This document shows positions 1 through 12,800 of a stretch of 57,910 nt of DNA, piece after piece. Made by a program: the position numbers and the translations under genes. The stretch's first letter is position 1, and the number at the start of each line of letters is the position of its first letter. Under the pieces are notes generated by a model, which saw only the letters and a list, made by a program, of their open reading frames with translations, had not been told where the DNA came from and did no database searches. Origin of the DNA: Nephromyces sp. MM_2019 (lineage: Eukaryota; Apicomplexa; Aconoidasida; Nephromycida); NCBI GenBank assembly GCA_015657535.1, contig JADHZB010002131.1:3932-61841 (forward strand). Reading direction: 5' to 3'.

Positions 1-100
1 TGTGTGTGCGTGGATATGTCTGTGTGTGCGTGGATATGTCTGTGTGTGCGTGGATATGTCTGTGTGTGCGTGGATATGTCTGTGTGTGCGTAGATTTTAA
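1..100. repeat. 20-bp TG-rich minisatellite at the left edge
   Basis: Four exact 20-bp units (TGTGTGTGCGTGGATATGTC) are followed by a fifth whose second half diverges. The array starts at the first base of the window, so its true length is unknown. If the importin beta gene continues leftward, the array lies in its fifth intron, reading CA-rich on the sense strand. Confidence 0.95.
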
Positions 101-314
101 GAAGTATGCCTGCATTTGTGTATGCCGGAATACGTGTATCTGGATTCATGCGTGCACGTATCTCCGTGTGTGCGTCAGTTATCGTCCCACTCAATATCTT
201 CATATCAAGCATATCTGCTAAAGAAAGGAAAGCTAAACCGCCTTGGCTTTTTCACTTCAAATTTCGTCACAAAACGGGAAAAAACCAACAATTTCTACTG
301 AGAAATATCATTAC

Positions 315-3300
315 CTTGTAAAGCAGCTATCAATATCTGATTGACCTGGGATTCTTCTAACAAATCTTGCTCTTTTTCTTCCAATATTTCAGCCTGCAAT
401 TTGTGGAAAACATCATCTTCAAGATTTCATGATATTTTGTATCAGAAGGAATAAAAAATCTTCAGAAAAGGAGAAACATCATTTTTTTCTTGAAACAAAG
501 TAGATTTCTAGTTGATTTACAAGAACTTTGAGTCTTCTCTCAAAGAAGTTATAGTACTCAATTGTCAAAGATACTGAGAAATATCCTAGAAATAATGCAA
601 ATACCTTGGGAGTAGGAAGAGGTGAGAATATCCGACAAAAGCAGGAAGAAGATGAAGATGACTTTGTTTGGAAGATTGTAGTTTTAAAGGCTAGCAGATG
701 AAGTTTTTGTGAAAGTGGCTGAACAAATTGGATTTGTGAGTGATGTAATCTCCATGAGAAGAATACACAAGAAATCTCAGGAGGGAAAAGCTTTCTTGAA
801 GACAAACACATCTAGATGATATGTGAAAAGAACACACAAAAAAACTCCCGAGGAAAACTCACTTCTTCAGGCAACAACACACACTTAAGCATGCAAATCT
901 ACCATTTCTTCACAGAGAAATCCAAGGCAGTTTAGCGAGGCAGTTTTAGAGGTTATGTTTACACCAGACACCATATTTAGCAGAGTTTCTAGGCAATCAG
1001 GCCATAAGTTTCTCGGAAGTTCGATTTTCGCAAGCTTAGAAACCACTTGGCAAGCTGCACTTGATACATCACCATCTTCAGTTTGTATAGTCTCCAAAAT
1101 CTTCTTCTTCAAGGGATCGGTTAAACTCTGAGGCAATTTAAGCCATTTTTCTCCTTTTAGCTCATCTTCCCTCTTGTCCTGTTCCAGAAAAAAATGGCGA
1201 AAATGATGTTTATGGACGTTTAAAAAGCAGTTTTTAGAGGAGAATTTCTAGCAAAAAATACCTTTTAAAAAAAAAAAAGTCTACAAAAGGCAAGAAAGTG
1301 GAATCTACTTCCCTTTTGTGAGATTATCACGATTTCAATGATAAAAACCAAGACTAGCGTAGTCAAATCGACTACAATTTAATTGATTTTTCGACATAAA
1401 AAACTGCCAAAACAGGTTATGAAACAGGAAAATTTGTTTAAAATTCCTGCAAAAGTCTATTTTTTAATATAGGGCAAATTGTAGCAGGCTTTATACAAAA
1501 ACTCTTAAAAGGCAAATTTCAATCTTAAGGGTACTAAAAACATACGCAAGCTATGAGAGAGAATATCAAAGAGAAAAAACCTACTGTGTGTATCCATATC
1601 GCAACTGAATGTATGAAAAAAAACAAAATCATTTGAAGAAATTTATCTTCATTAAAACTACAAAGTAAATCATTTAAAATACACGAAAAAAGCCAAGTCA
1701 AAAGCCAACGAATGAGAAAATGCAATCAGATGCAATATGAGCTTATTGCCAAAAAAAAAAACACACACACACAAACATACACACACACAAACACACGCAC
1801 ACATAAAAGTTATCATCCAAACCTTTGCACTAAACGCATTTTTGAGCAATAATCCAGCAATCTGACGGCTTTTAATAGGAGCAGCATTGTTGCAAAGCTC
1901 TCCAGCCAAAGCTTCCACGTATAACGGCTGAGCAAAGAGTGAAATGTAAGCTCTTCTTGTATTCATCACATCTTCGGAGAAAATATACAGAATTATTGCA
2001 ATTTTTATGCTTCAAAATATTCATGAAGAGCACACAAATTTCCCTAAAAATATCGTCAAAAATAATTAAAAGAGGAAGGGATTGAAAAGTTAAGCATTCA
2101 GAGAAACTATACATCAGAAAGATCCAATTAAAGTGTTTTCTGAAAATTCCAAATATTCAATGAAACACACCAAAAAATCTGTAGTATACATCGAATCAAG
2201 TAGGAGTACTAGAGGATGATATGAGAGAGATGTGAGACTAAAAAGGCGATCAAAAGAGAGACTGAAAATACTATCTGAATTTAGATTTCTTATTATTTGA
2301 TTTTTTACATGAGTCTTGATATATGAATCCTAAAGACTATACTGTTGCAATCTTTGTATAAAAACCATGTAAATCTCAAAAGGGAGAGATTTAAGAATAC
2401 CATTAAGTCACTGGAAAAACCAGTGAATACAAAATTATCATAACAAATCTCTAGACTGCTTCTAATTCGAAGGTATCAAAACTTTGAAAAATTGCTCTGC
2501 AAATCTGCTCAAGAGTAGCAAATAATTGCTGATATTTTCATGCAAAAACCATACTCAGAACAAGACAATAAAGCCTAATAATCCGAATCATATGCATGAT
2601 GAGGAAAATAGCAGTGTTGACATGTGTGCAGAGCTCTCAATTTTATAAAATGAAGCATTGAAGCTCCCGTATATGGTAGAACGTTAGTATATATAATAGC
2701 ATTTAGAAGCATTGAGAATATGCTTAAACGCATCCGCATTGTCCATAGGAGGTAGTGCAGTAGTAATCTAACATAAAGAGAGCAAAAACTCAGCTCGTTT
2801 TCACACGCATACACAACTTTATCGCACACACACAAAGATATAACACACACTTTCAATCCGGGAACAGCAGCTAGTAATAGAGCTCCACTACATGCACGCA
2901 CGGTAAGAGCTACTCACACAATCGTCGCAGTGGTATTATCAGCATGTATTTATGTAAGGCGTCCTCTAATATAAAACAAGCCAAAATGAAGGTTAAAATA
3001 ACAAAACAAGGTATTCTATGGAATACCAAAACCCTAAATGCCAAGCCCTAAACCCCAAACATGCCTAAACCCTAAACCCTAATCCCTAAACCCTAATTCA
3101 AACAAAAAAAAACTCGGAAAATTTCAAACTAAAAAGCAAGTGATAGTAATCATACACTTGGAGCTTACTAGGTTGCCTTCACTAGCTTCAATAAGACGCG
3201 ATTCTGCGTTATTACGCACGTCTGATCTGATGTCTGAAAGACGCAAAAAGTCAAGTTTATGCAGCAATGTTCTGCATCACCTTATATATACGCTGCAAGG

Positions 3301-3824
3301 TTTAATATAACATTCTTCGAAGGTGAAAAAAATGTTAATTCGCCACATACAAAACTGAAAAGCTGCCTGTGTGATTAAGGGCAAATGAACACATAAAATT
3401 CATCACTTTTTCCTCTCAAATCCGCAATAACCTCAACACATGTATCGAAAAAACTGAAAGAAATTGAAGTCCTCAAAGGCACGAAACCAAAGAAGATTTG
3501 GAGAGATTTGGTGAAACAGAAAAGCATCACATTTCGGGCAAATCACCATAAAGACCGCAAAACAAAAAACACACAAACACAGACACCTAATCGGGAAAAA
3601 AAGTTGAAGCTGCCAAATCTAAGAAAACGAAAGGGCAGCAGAAAATAAACGCATTCAAACAACGTATAAAATCTTCAATTGCTACAAATCACACTAATGA
3701 AAAGATAACAAAGATAGAGTATGCATAAAACATCAATTCATCACACAGCACACGAAAATAGCTTGTGTTGCAAAAGATTCTTACCAATAGTAGCCAGCAA
3801 TATGCAAGTAAGTTCCCCTTCCAT
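315..3824 (-). CDS. KPNB1: Importin subunit beta-1 (karyopherin beta), N-terminal part, five exons, 3' end off window
   Basis: Nuclear import receptor of the HEAT-repeat karyopherin-beta family; it carries cargo through nuclear pores under Ran control. Exons on the minus strand: 3824-3785, 3233-3169, 1927-1823, 1178-903, 393-315; all splice phases agree (1,0,0,0, then phase 1 out). The start ATG at 3824 gives MEGELTCILLATID. The model yields 188 residues of about 870 expected. Family landmarks, in order, are RNNAESRLIEAS (helix A of HEAT 1), SRQIAGLLLKNAF, EKWLKLPQSL, AACQVVSKLAKIELPRNLWP (equivalent to the usual SAxxVAxIAxxEIPxxxWP), LNCLGFLCEEM, and NQILIAALQ (matching the NEILTAIIQG segment). 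Donors include GTAAG forms but also GTTTGG and GTAGAT. Intron 2 holds a telomere-like array and intron 3 a CA-rich tract. A transportin or other karyopherin is less likely, because this order of motifs is that of beta-1. Confidence 0.9.
1751..1804. repeat. Poly-A plus CA-rich simple repeat in importin intron 3
   Basis: A run of ten A is followed by interrupted CA dinucleotides with a few CAAA, CATA and CACG interruptions. It lies about 20 bp inside the donor side of the intron between exons 3 and 4 of the importin gene, where it reads as a TG tract on the sense strand. No coding role is seen. Confidence 0.9.
3028..3097. repeat. Interstitial telomere-like array (CCCTAAA type) in importin intron 2
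   Basis: Several CCCTAAA units and variants (CCCCAAA, CCCTAAT, CCCTAAATG) are packed into about 70 bp. The unit is the complement of TTTAGGG, the telomere repeat of plants, dinoflagellates, chromerids and several apicomplexans. The array lies between the coding exons at 3169-3233 and 1823-1927, so it is interstitial and not a chromosome end. Confidence 0.9.
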
Positions 3825-6120
3825 TTTGCAAAATTAACAAATTAAAGTTTTCGAGATGGTCCTACGCAGGTAGCGTACTCAAGACGGGAAGAGGTGTGGT
3901 GAGACATACACCTGATAATAATGTATGCATCATCCAGCCATAACATTTTCTCCAACTAGTATATAGTAATGGTATTATTAAAAGAAGAAAAATTCAATGA
4001 AAAGGTATGAAGCGGCTTATAAATTAGCACTCCACAAGAACACAAGAGACAATATAAGGGGGGTTTATTACTTTGCTCAGCACTATAAAAAAATAGAACA
4101 CACAACACACTTATTATTCTGCTTTTTTCCGTCAAAAAAAACTATGTGGAATGAGAAAACGCCTCAGGATAGAGGGAAGAAACAAGCGTTCTCCATGGGC
4201 TACGGTAAACACCCAACTTTAAGAATTTCAAAAGGATTTTCCTAGCGAATGAAAAGCAATTCGAGTCGCCATTTAGCAGCAAAATAAATCTCAAAACTAG
4301 CTGTAATTTTATCCAAAATTTTCTTCGAACAGGCTCAGCTTCACACACACTCAAATAAAACCACTACGCGAAAAATCACTAGAATCCCTCAAAGTTCCTT
4401 CCGAATGTGCAATTTACAAAAAATTATGATATACCGCTTCACCTTAGCGTATAAACTGGCAGAAAACTGGACAAAGTCAGGATTTCACTCAAAACCACAG
4501 GACATTTCATTTAACAATTAGCAGCTTCATTCAAGATAAAGAACAACAGTTCTAGATGATTTTCACTTACAAGTGGAGGGTGAAGATATTTTGAAAGGTT
4601 TTCCCGCCCAGGTTTGCCACTATTGGTCAAAATATATCAAGTCTCTCAGCACAGAAGCACTCTACTCCAAGAAGATGTGTTCAGGGGGTACCGGTTCTCC
4701 CACAGCTTCAAAGAAACACAAGTGCGTCTCATTTATTTTTATATCCACTGCACACAGTTCAATGACTTGAGTGCCGAAAGCGTCTTCGCGCGTGTCCCCA
4801 CCCCTGTATCTCAGCGCGATACTTCATCAGCATAAGGAGTGCAAGTAGAAGAATGATGAGTAACGCTCTCCCCCTTGAGCCGACACACGTCTTGCAAACT
4901 TAAGCAGCCAAAGGGTAATCAGTTCCGTGAAACCAGCAGCTGTAACGGAGCACTATGGAATCATAGCAAATCTAGTTGCAGAGCCAGACTAAGAATAGAA
5001 ATAAGAACACACAGTACCAGACGTTTTTAAACTTAACTAAATGAGAGAAAAAGTATTGCAACGCAAGAATTTTATGAAATAGCTTGTATCATGGACTAAA
5101 AGCAAAGTGTCTCCATCAGTAGATACTGCAATGAAGTGGTTTACGGAGTCATGCAATACTAGAATTTGATCATTACACTTGTTCCATTTACAATAAACTG
5201 CTGCTTTGAAACTTCATTCATACGAAGATGTATCCTGTGTGGCATATACCGTGGGTATATGTCACACGAGTTCGCGCGCAACCATTTGCTATTAAAGGCA
5301 GTAACAATTGAAGTTCTCTTGCATGTTTTGCTTTCGTTCTAAGCTACGAGCCAACGACGGTAAACACACCATAAAAATGCTTGATCCACAAAACGCCTCT
5401 AGCTCCGATACACATGCATATTTTTGATGAGAATTACAACGTTCGTATCTCCTTAAAAGCTAGACCGCTTGAAAGCAAACATCCACTCCGCGTACCGCAA
5501 GAGGAAATTGCAAACTAATATCCATTGTATCATAAGCGCACACACAATATCTGCACTTTAAAGACTCACGCCACAGCAAAAAATGCGAATGTTGCTGAAC
5601 TTTCAATCACACAATCTCACTTTGTAACGACGCAGGAAATACAGTAGATGAATTTAAAACCTTGATAGCATCGTCACGTCCCAACGCGAAAAAAGCTCCC
5701 GCTCTGATTGTCGGAATCTGGTTAAATTTTGAAATGCTCTCCTCTCCCTTTAATTTGCTATAGATGGTCTAGTCCATGTCGTAACACAGAATCCTCGGGT
5801 AGGTCTGCATACACACACCCCGTTAGCACAATCTTCTCTCTAGATGTCAAACGTTACCAAAAAGAGGGTGATTTGCTGGCGAGTCATGGGAAGCAGGCGT
5901 CATGCTATGGTAAAACTAGGGTGATGTCGGCGTAATACACGGAGCCCTTAGAGTGCGGTAAGCTACCGTGCCGTGGGGATGCCGTGCGGGTGCTTACGTA
6001 GTAATTTCATTGAGGATATCATTGCTGCTACAAAACTCGGGATTTTTATATGTGTGCGATTGGGGGGCAGGCAAATACGCCAAGCGAAGTATGACATAAC
6101 TAAAAAACAAAGCAATCACT

Positions 6121-6162
6121 GCCAAAATTCTTCGCCGTTATCCTGCTTGCAGGAATTTTGGC
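6121..6162. repeat. Nested inverted repeat (10-bp outer stem, 5-bp inner stem)
   Basis: GCCAAAATTC at 6121-6130 is perfectly complementary to GAATTTTGGC at 6153-6162. Inside the loop, CCTGC-TT-GCAGG forms a second hairpin that shares its last base with the outer stem. It lies in the gene-poor stretch and belongs to no recognised gene. Confidence 0.8.
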
Positions 6163-6203
6163 TTAAGAAAATAGTAGCCAAGCATTTGAAAGAGGCCCGA
6201 AGT

Positions 6204-6370
6204 CATTGAATATAATAGTTTAAGGAAAAATAGGCATATGTATATCAAAGCATGAGGAAGTACATGCAACCAGTTATTTCATGGAAGCCATTGAATAGAG
6301 TAGTTTAAGGAATGCACATAAGGATATAGCATGGGGAAGTACTTGCAACTAGCTATTTCATAGCAGGCTA
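6204..6370. repeat. Imperfect tandem duplication, two copies of about 85 bp
   Basis: Copy one (about 6204-6287) and copy two (about 6289-6370) share the order CATTGAATA, AGTTTAAGGAA, a variable middle, GGAAGTAC, GCAAC, TATTTCAT. The divergence indicates an old duplication. The repeat begins about 40 bp after the nested inverted repeat. Confidence 0.8.
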
Positions 6371-9300
6371 TACTACTACCTTGATAGAGTATGTATTATA
6401 CAGGGGAAGGGCTTTCCATTGAAGCTTCTGTGGAACTTTACGCGAGCTAGCAACGGCATTGAAGTAACATAATGCTCATCGTAGGCGGACATGCACAGTG
6501 TGTGGAGTACCTTAGCGGCAGCTAAGCTGCACAGTGACTCGAAAGAGGTGTTTGTGGGATGTGGGAAAAAGGTACTATTTGCAACTGTTTGATTTTTAGC
6601 AGTTGTAAATAGTCCATCTGCTTGCTTCGACTTAAGTTCGCTGCCACTATTTTCTCGGAAAAAAAAACTGTCATGCTGCATGAGCGTGCATGTCTTGAAG
6701 TAGCCATATAGCGCCTGGATATATCGCATGCTGTTCCTGTTGGAAGACTCAGCGTTGCATACAGTGAGGATATTCCAAGCTATGACTTATCCATGTCCCT
6801 GTTTTCTTGTTTGCTCGTTTGTATTCCATGTCTTTTTCTGCCTGAATATTTGCCTTTGAGCACGTGCATATTATAGTCAGTCCCTCCTCAGCATTTTATG
6901 GAAGCTTGGGTTGTTAATATTGAATACTTTGTGGATGCTAGGCGTTTTGTGGTATAAAATCTAATCCATTGCTTTATGCAAAGAATGTTCGAATTATAAA
7001 AATGTGGTCCTGTACTAGCAAAGCAACATAATTGGGCCTATTACGCTTGCTTGTAACGAATGACTGCGATATTTTCCTCCAGCAGAATATGCTGGATGTG
7101 GCAATGAAAATATCTTGTGAAAAAACCTTTTTTGTGGCACACAACCACTTTTTCGCCACTAGGGTTACGCCCTACAGATCATACCCATTGACATATTATA
7201 TATGCTATAGGATCATAGTTTGAAGATGGCGGTACTTGAGACTTTAGAAGCTTCCCAGCTAATGAAATCAGTAGTAAGCGCTCTATAGGCAACATGTAAT
7301 CATGTTGCGATGCACCCTACGTCTGGCATTGGATGGATTTTCCTCCTGACTTCGTGATAATGTTGGATAATCTGGGTTTATCTTAAGAAAAAAAAAGTTC
7401 CCGCATATGTTTTGCAAAAAAGTTCTTGCATGAAAATTGCAGCTGCGATTTGTACTGGAGAGCTTCCATATGTAATGATTCTTATGTTGGTGCGGTTGCA
7501 GTTCTTCACTATTGCGGGAGCATGGTAAGTTTTTCCCCATACAATGAACCCTTCACCTAATAATTTCTGCTAGTGCTAAAGTTTTTTGATTTCTGCGCTT
7601 CAGAATGATGACAGCGACTAATTTGGCGCTTATTTATTCTTGGCGTACACTTGGTAGAGCGTAATATCTTATGTATGTCTCGATGCTCCCACAATGTACA
7701 TTTTGCAAGCTTCCCAGTAATTATGATACCATCCCAGTCGATGGCGATGCTCTTAATTCCATTCGAAAGCTTTTGTTAGTCTTATCTAGTACTGTCAGAA
7801 TTTTGCTTTCAGTAATTGTGAAGTGGCACCCAAGTAATTTTTAGGCGTAAGGTAGGGACCAGGAAGAACTCAACGCAAATAAGGCAGTTTCTCACTTGAA
7901 ATTCCATGGCGTATGCGCTTACCCTCAGAGTTAACCAACGAAAATAGCAGGTAACACGATAGTACTCTTCCGGGTAAAAACAAGTGTACTAATCAGAGAA
8001 ATCATATGTGTCAGTGTTTGACTTAGGCAACTCTCGAAATCGTTATGATTAAGCATCAAAATAAGCTCTCAAGCTCCGGTGTTGGTAGCTCCAAATTGAG
8101 AAATATGTCTCGTACTTCTCTTATATGTTAGAGTACCTGCTTACCATTGATAAGTGTGCTCTGAACCAGAAGAGGCTAGCTAAGTATATAATAATCTGCT
8201 TGAAATTGAGCCTGCTATCCATACCGCAAGGCCAGAAAAATATTGAAGCCACAACTGGGTTTCCATGAAGACGTGAGAGATGGCATCCGGACCAAATGAA
8301 CAACATTATACTAGTTATTTAGGAGGTAGTCTCCTATCGAGGTAGGTAAACATATTTTTCGTTATAGCTCCGCAGCAGGTGCGTGGAAACTTCTATCCTC
8401 GCACTTGATGAGCCTGCTAATCTGAATTGCTCCACACCTTGTGTGAGTTACGATGGTATGTAAGCTTGCTGTGTAGTACCCAAGATAAAAAAAGGCAAGG
8501 AGTGATTGTGAGCATCTGCAGATGACTCTACATCAAACTGGTAGCCATGTTCACATCTAAGCTTGCAATCTGCCATATTCTACAAAAAATATAGCAATTC
8601 GCTAGTGTTTAAGGAAGAAAATGAAAGGGCGCCGATATGGCAATTAAGCAAAACACCTACTGTAAACTCAAAGCCTCTTTTTATAAGTTGTAGCATTATA
8701 TCTTTGCTCGTAAATAGATAAATTGTGACGATAGTACGTTTTTACACAACTAGAGAGTATAATGAAATCTGTTTGCTATAGACATAATTAATTCAATATT
8801 CCTGTTATTAACAGTGAATAAAGAGCACTGGGACACCATACTGCCCTGAGTATCGGATACTAAGATAAAATCGAGTTTAATACAAAACTATTCTTAGTGA
8901 GCGTTCATTTGAGTAGCACAGCATAAACCATTCTATTTAAGATTAGGCTAAGATAATTCACAACTATATGCCCCGCTATCGATTATAGCACCATCATATG
9001 GACTAGTGTAAGGAAAATTTTCCCCTTGTGCTATTCTTGCAACAAGAGAAAGGGAAAAAAACCTGCTTATTTTGTATGCTTCTCACAGCTTCAAAACGCC
9101 GGGAAAGAATAACTATGTACAACCGTCGCCTTAAAAAAAAAAAGGAGAATTTTAGTCTCTTGGCCGCTAAAAGCTAGTAGTATCCCCGAGAGCTCTCTTT
9201 CTTAGCATATGCTTCCGCAGTGATTAAAACAGCAACCTGATTATAGTCCATATACTCCATTAATTTATGAGCATTTTCAGGTACTGACAGCACCTGGAAG

Positions 9301-12300
9301 GAAGTATAATATGTGACTGCTCTCTATACTTCGAAGAATTCCAGGAAAGCGTCTGCTACCTTTGTTTTACTAAAAAAAATCTTACTACTAACAATTGCTT
9401 GTCTTTATTCTTCCCAAAAACAGTTATATTTACTCCTTTGCTTCCATTCCGTTTCCAATTGCAGTGGTCTGTAGCATACCTTTCTTAGTAGCTGTGCCGG
9501 CCATACTTCAAAAAGCAAGAAAAAATCCAAGAGCTCATGCTTACCTTTCAGCCACATGCCACGTAGTCTATTCCCATCAAGGAGCTGCTCGTTGTATGTC
9601 AACAGTGTAGTTTAGGTTGCTGTCATACTTCAATGTCCCAGCCCTACGCAGCACCGCGTTACGAATTGATTATAGTCTAACAAAAAACTTCACGCCAAAA
9701 ATCTCAGTGCTGCGACTGTCCATGGGGAAATAACATCTACTCGTGTCCAGCATTTTCGCAGTTTTTTTACAGCACTCTAGACCAATTGAAGTGGCCGTAG
9801 CATACAGAAAGATGATGTACTAAACCTAATTTATACGATTCAGGACCATCTCGCATGAAATTAATCACCGGCATATTCTTGCATTGGTCCCATAGTTCAC
9901 GAGCTTGTTTGTATATTCTAAACACTGGTAGCATTTTCTGTTCTCTCTCTAGCATTGACGGCCTTTTTATGCTAACTCTAACTCTTACTCACTTCATTAT
10001 AACATTTTATGCCCTGCTTTAGCGTCCGCATTAGAAAATCTGGACTAAGCGCTATATATCCGCTGAATCAGGCTTTTTGTGATTAACATTCAGGTGGTAG
10101 CTAACATTTTGGTAAAGCTGTTTGCTCCCACAATGGAATTAGTTCTGCTCATGATGATAGCGCATCGCTTATGCACAGCAATACGGCTCTCTTCTCATAT
10201 ACTAAATTTTATTTGGCTTACTAAAAAAATGCATTGCGTACATTCATTCTACAGTTATGCAACCAATTCATCATTATTCACACTGATTGTAGCATCAATC
10301 TTAGCCCATGGGACCCCCTTATACTGTTAGTACGGGAGGAAATCGGCTACACATTCTGCACAGTCCTTGTATGGTGCCGTTTAAACTCCAAAACTGGCTA
10401 CGAGAATTTCTTTTGATAAGTAGATTTATGCGAGAGCTTCAGTGTACTGCCTTTTACTAAGTATTGACGAGTGCGGGTCAGACCCACTTTGAAGTTTTCT
10501 CTATACAATTAAGACATCTATTTCGTACGAGGGCTGTCCTCTGTCGTGGCGTGAACGGAGCACGACTCGCATACTTGGCCGCTACGCACGGCTTGGACGA
10601 CTTGACGTGTTTCCATGATACGAAGGCATCCGTACATAGGAATCCTAGACGTGCTACCACATAGCTCGGCGCATGCGGTTTAGTACCCCGTGGTACAAAT
10701 GGCTCTAAATTTTTCAAGGGTAAAATGAGTAGCGTTCAGAAATGCGTCCACTGAGCTTTCTTCGCTCAAACACTTCCATATGCATTGTGTCTTCGGCTTA
10801 CCGAGCGCAATTGGAGTGGTTGATGGCAAGCGATATCTCCGTATGTCGACATGTGGCGGCAAAATATTACGAGTCGCTTCCAGCTTTCCAGTAGCCGCCT
10901 CTATTTTAGTCGCCCTACCGCTTTGTTTGGCCGTAAACTCAGCGCCGAAGCGGTAATTGGTACTGCGCCTAACTATTAGTACAAAAGTCATACGCTGCAT
11001 GATTTCCATAGTTATGTATGGAGATACTTTGGCTTGTAATTATGTTGTGTTTATAACTATATCACGTGAGGTACAGTCCTTGAGGAGGATTTTTTTTTGT
11101 TTTGTGCTGCATGACAGGGATAAGTAATTTCTGTTTACCTTTTTCGCCGCAACCTGGAATGCTGCATGCGGGTTTATTTTTAAAATATCGCTTTGTCATA
11201 TTGCTTCTTGTCTTGGCCTCAACCTTTGTTGCTACTAATCCAATCGTCGGATACCCGAGGTAATTTTTGTAGTTCTAGCGAGAATGCTGCTTTCCTTACC
11301 GTGATCAATTTAGGTTTATATTGTAAATGTGGTGGCCGATGGTATATACTATTTGCCGTCTCGGCTGCCATTAGTTTATGGGTGGGACTCATTATTACGA
11401 TAAGGGTTTTCGACCATTGTTAATGTCTCCTAAACAATTTTGAGAATGCTTACATCGTTTCGTGTGCTCGTAGAGCTGTGTTTTCCACAATGTAAAATAG
11501 CGTCGATTGTATTCATATCTATGATATAACTCTCATCGCTGGCATGACGCTTAGTCGGAATGATTACGGTCGTTAAGTGGCCAGACTTATTTTTGGTATA
11601 ATGGGCAAGGAGTGAGCTGGGTAGAATGCATCACTGCAATGTAGCGGATAACGTTTATGCTAACTATTTTGTTCCCCAACTTTTTCATTGTCGCAGGTTT
11701 GCAATCTATTATTTTGACATAGAACTGATTTGAACGGTTCATTGCGATTATTATGCCGTGGTGTGCGCAGCATTTTCCATCCTCTACTATAAGTGGAGTA
11801 TTCCTAAAGGAGGCAGCGTATGCCACCCTTCGTGTGCTCGCATGCCTACCCGTTTGTGGCATGATTTCAAGTGTCTCATCACGGTAAGTTCGAAGGAACC
11901 TGGTATGGGTTTTGCATGAAACTATCTTTTATACTTCAATATTAAAAAACTTAAAGGTACAGAGGCATGAAACTTTACCTGATTGGGCATGCAAGTGTAC
12001 TAAAAGGTTCACCATGATTCTGTGGCTATTTCTTAGCATAAGTTTGTTGCCATATTGACGCATCCTTTGTAAATTTTTTTGATTTCAAGCTGTGTCAACT
12101 TCTAACGAACATCACCATCATGGTGTACTATCCCTAAACAACCCACTTCTGCACAGTAGATGACTATACTAGAGCAAGATTTTAATAGTATCCTGCTAAG
12201 CATAAGACTTTTTTTTGCAACGTGGAAAAAAATATTGCATATCTTCGCTTCTTTATTATGTTTGGCTGCTTCATTAGAATAAGAAACTCGTTCTTCCACG

Positions 12301-12800
12301 TTTTAGAATTTTGCTTCTATTTAACTTGCTCATTCTACTTGGTGCCCGCCTCCATCATGCAGATTTTACTCCAAATATCTATTGCATTCTTGCTTGCTAC
12401 CTGTGTAACCTCGTAAACGCATTTAAATTGCTGTTAACGCTATTAGAGTACGATACCTTCTCTTTAGTCCTATCTGTTCTCGATGCTTTTATAATTAGTA
12501 GCATTAGTTTTTGCTTGATATGCTTAATGACTTCGTCTTTTTTCACAGAATCCCTTTTGAGTTTTTTGGCTGCTTTAAAAAGTGTTTCCCTTACTTTGAA
12601 AACCTTTTGTCACCTTTGCATCAGTTTAAACACTTTCTTTAATCTCCCGCCCTTCTGTGACACGACTATTTCTTTTCTAAGTTCCTTGATCCCCCTGCGA
12701 CTTCCATCGCATTTTCTACTATCTCATTACCCCTGCGCCTCCAACTTGAACGTACTTTCCATAACTGTCCCACGTTTGGTTACTGCTCCTCATCAGATTT

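Larger units (their letters stand above)
3825..12800. other. About 9 kb with no recognisable gene
   Basis: This stretch separates the importin start from guanylate kinase. I read the longer open frames on both strands (for example minus 6376-6729, minus 9767-9955, minus 10680-11009, minus 11587-11862) and recognised no family with confidence. The base composition changes along the stretch: A-rich to about 5.7 kb, more T-rich at 6-8 kb, more GC-rich at 10.4-11.0 kb, and strongly pyrimidine-rich at 12.2-12.8 kb just before guanylate kinase. Small-exon genes could be hidden here, as the 24-40 nt exons found elsewhere in the window show. Confidence 0.5.

Noticed and set aside
885..902. Continuation of importin exon 4 to an in-frame stop (VDLHA)
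   Set aside because: GT at 902-901 is a phase-0 donor, and the exon at 393-315 restores the family sequence, so the stop is intronic.
9405..9955. Minus-strand open frames that look partly protein-like
   Set aside because: No family could be named, several stops intervene, and no splice sites give a consistent model.
11587..11862. Minus frame with GIIIAMNRSNQFYVKI, faintly like the N-terminal part of FtsI/PBP2
   Set aside because: The invariant DRNG before it is absent and the continuation does not match; not supported.
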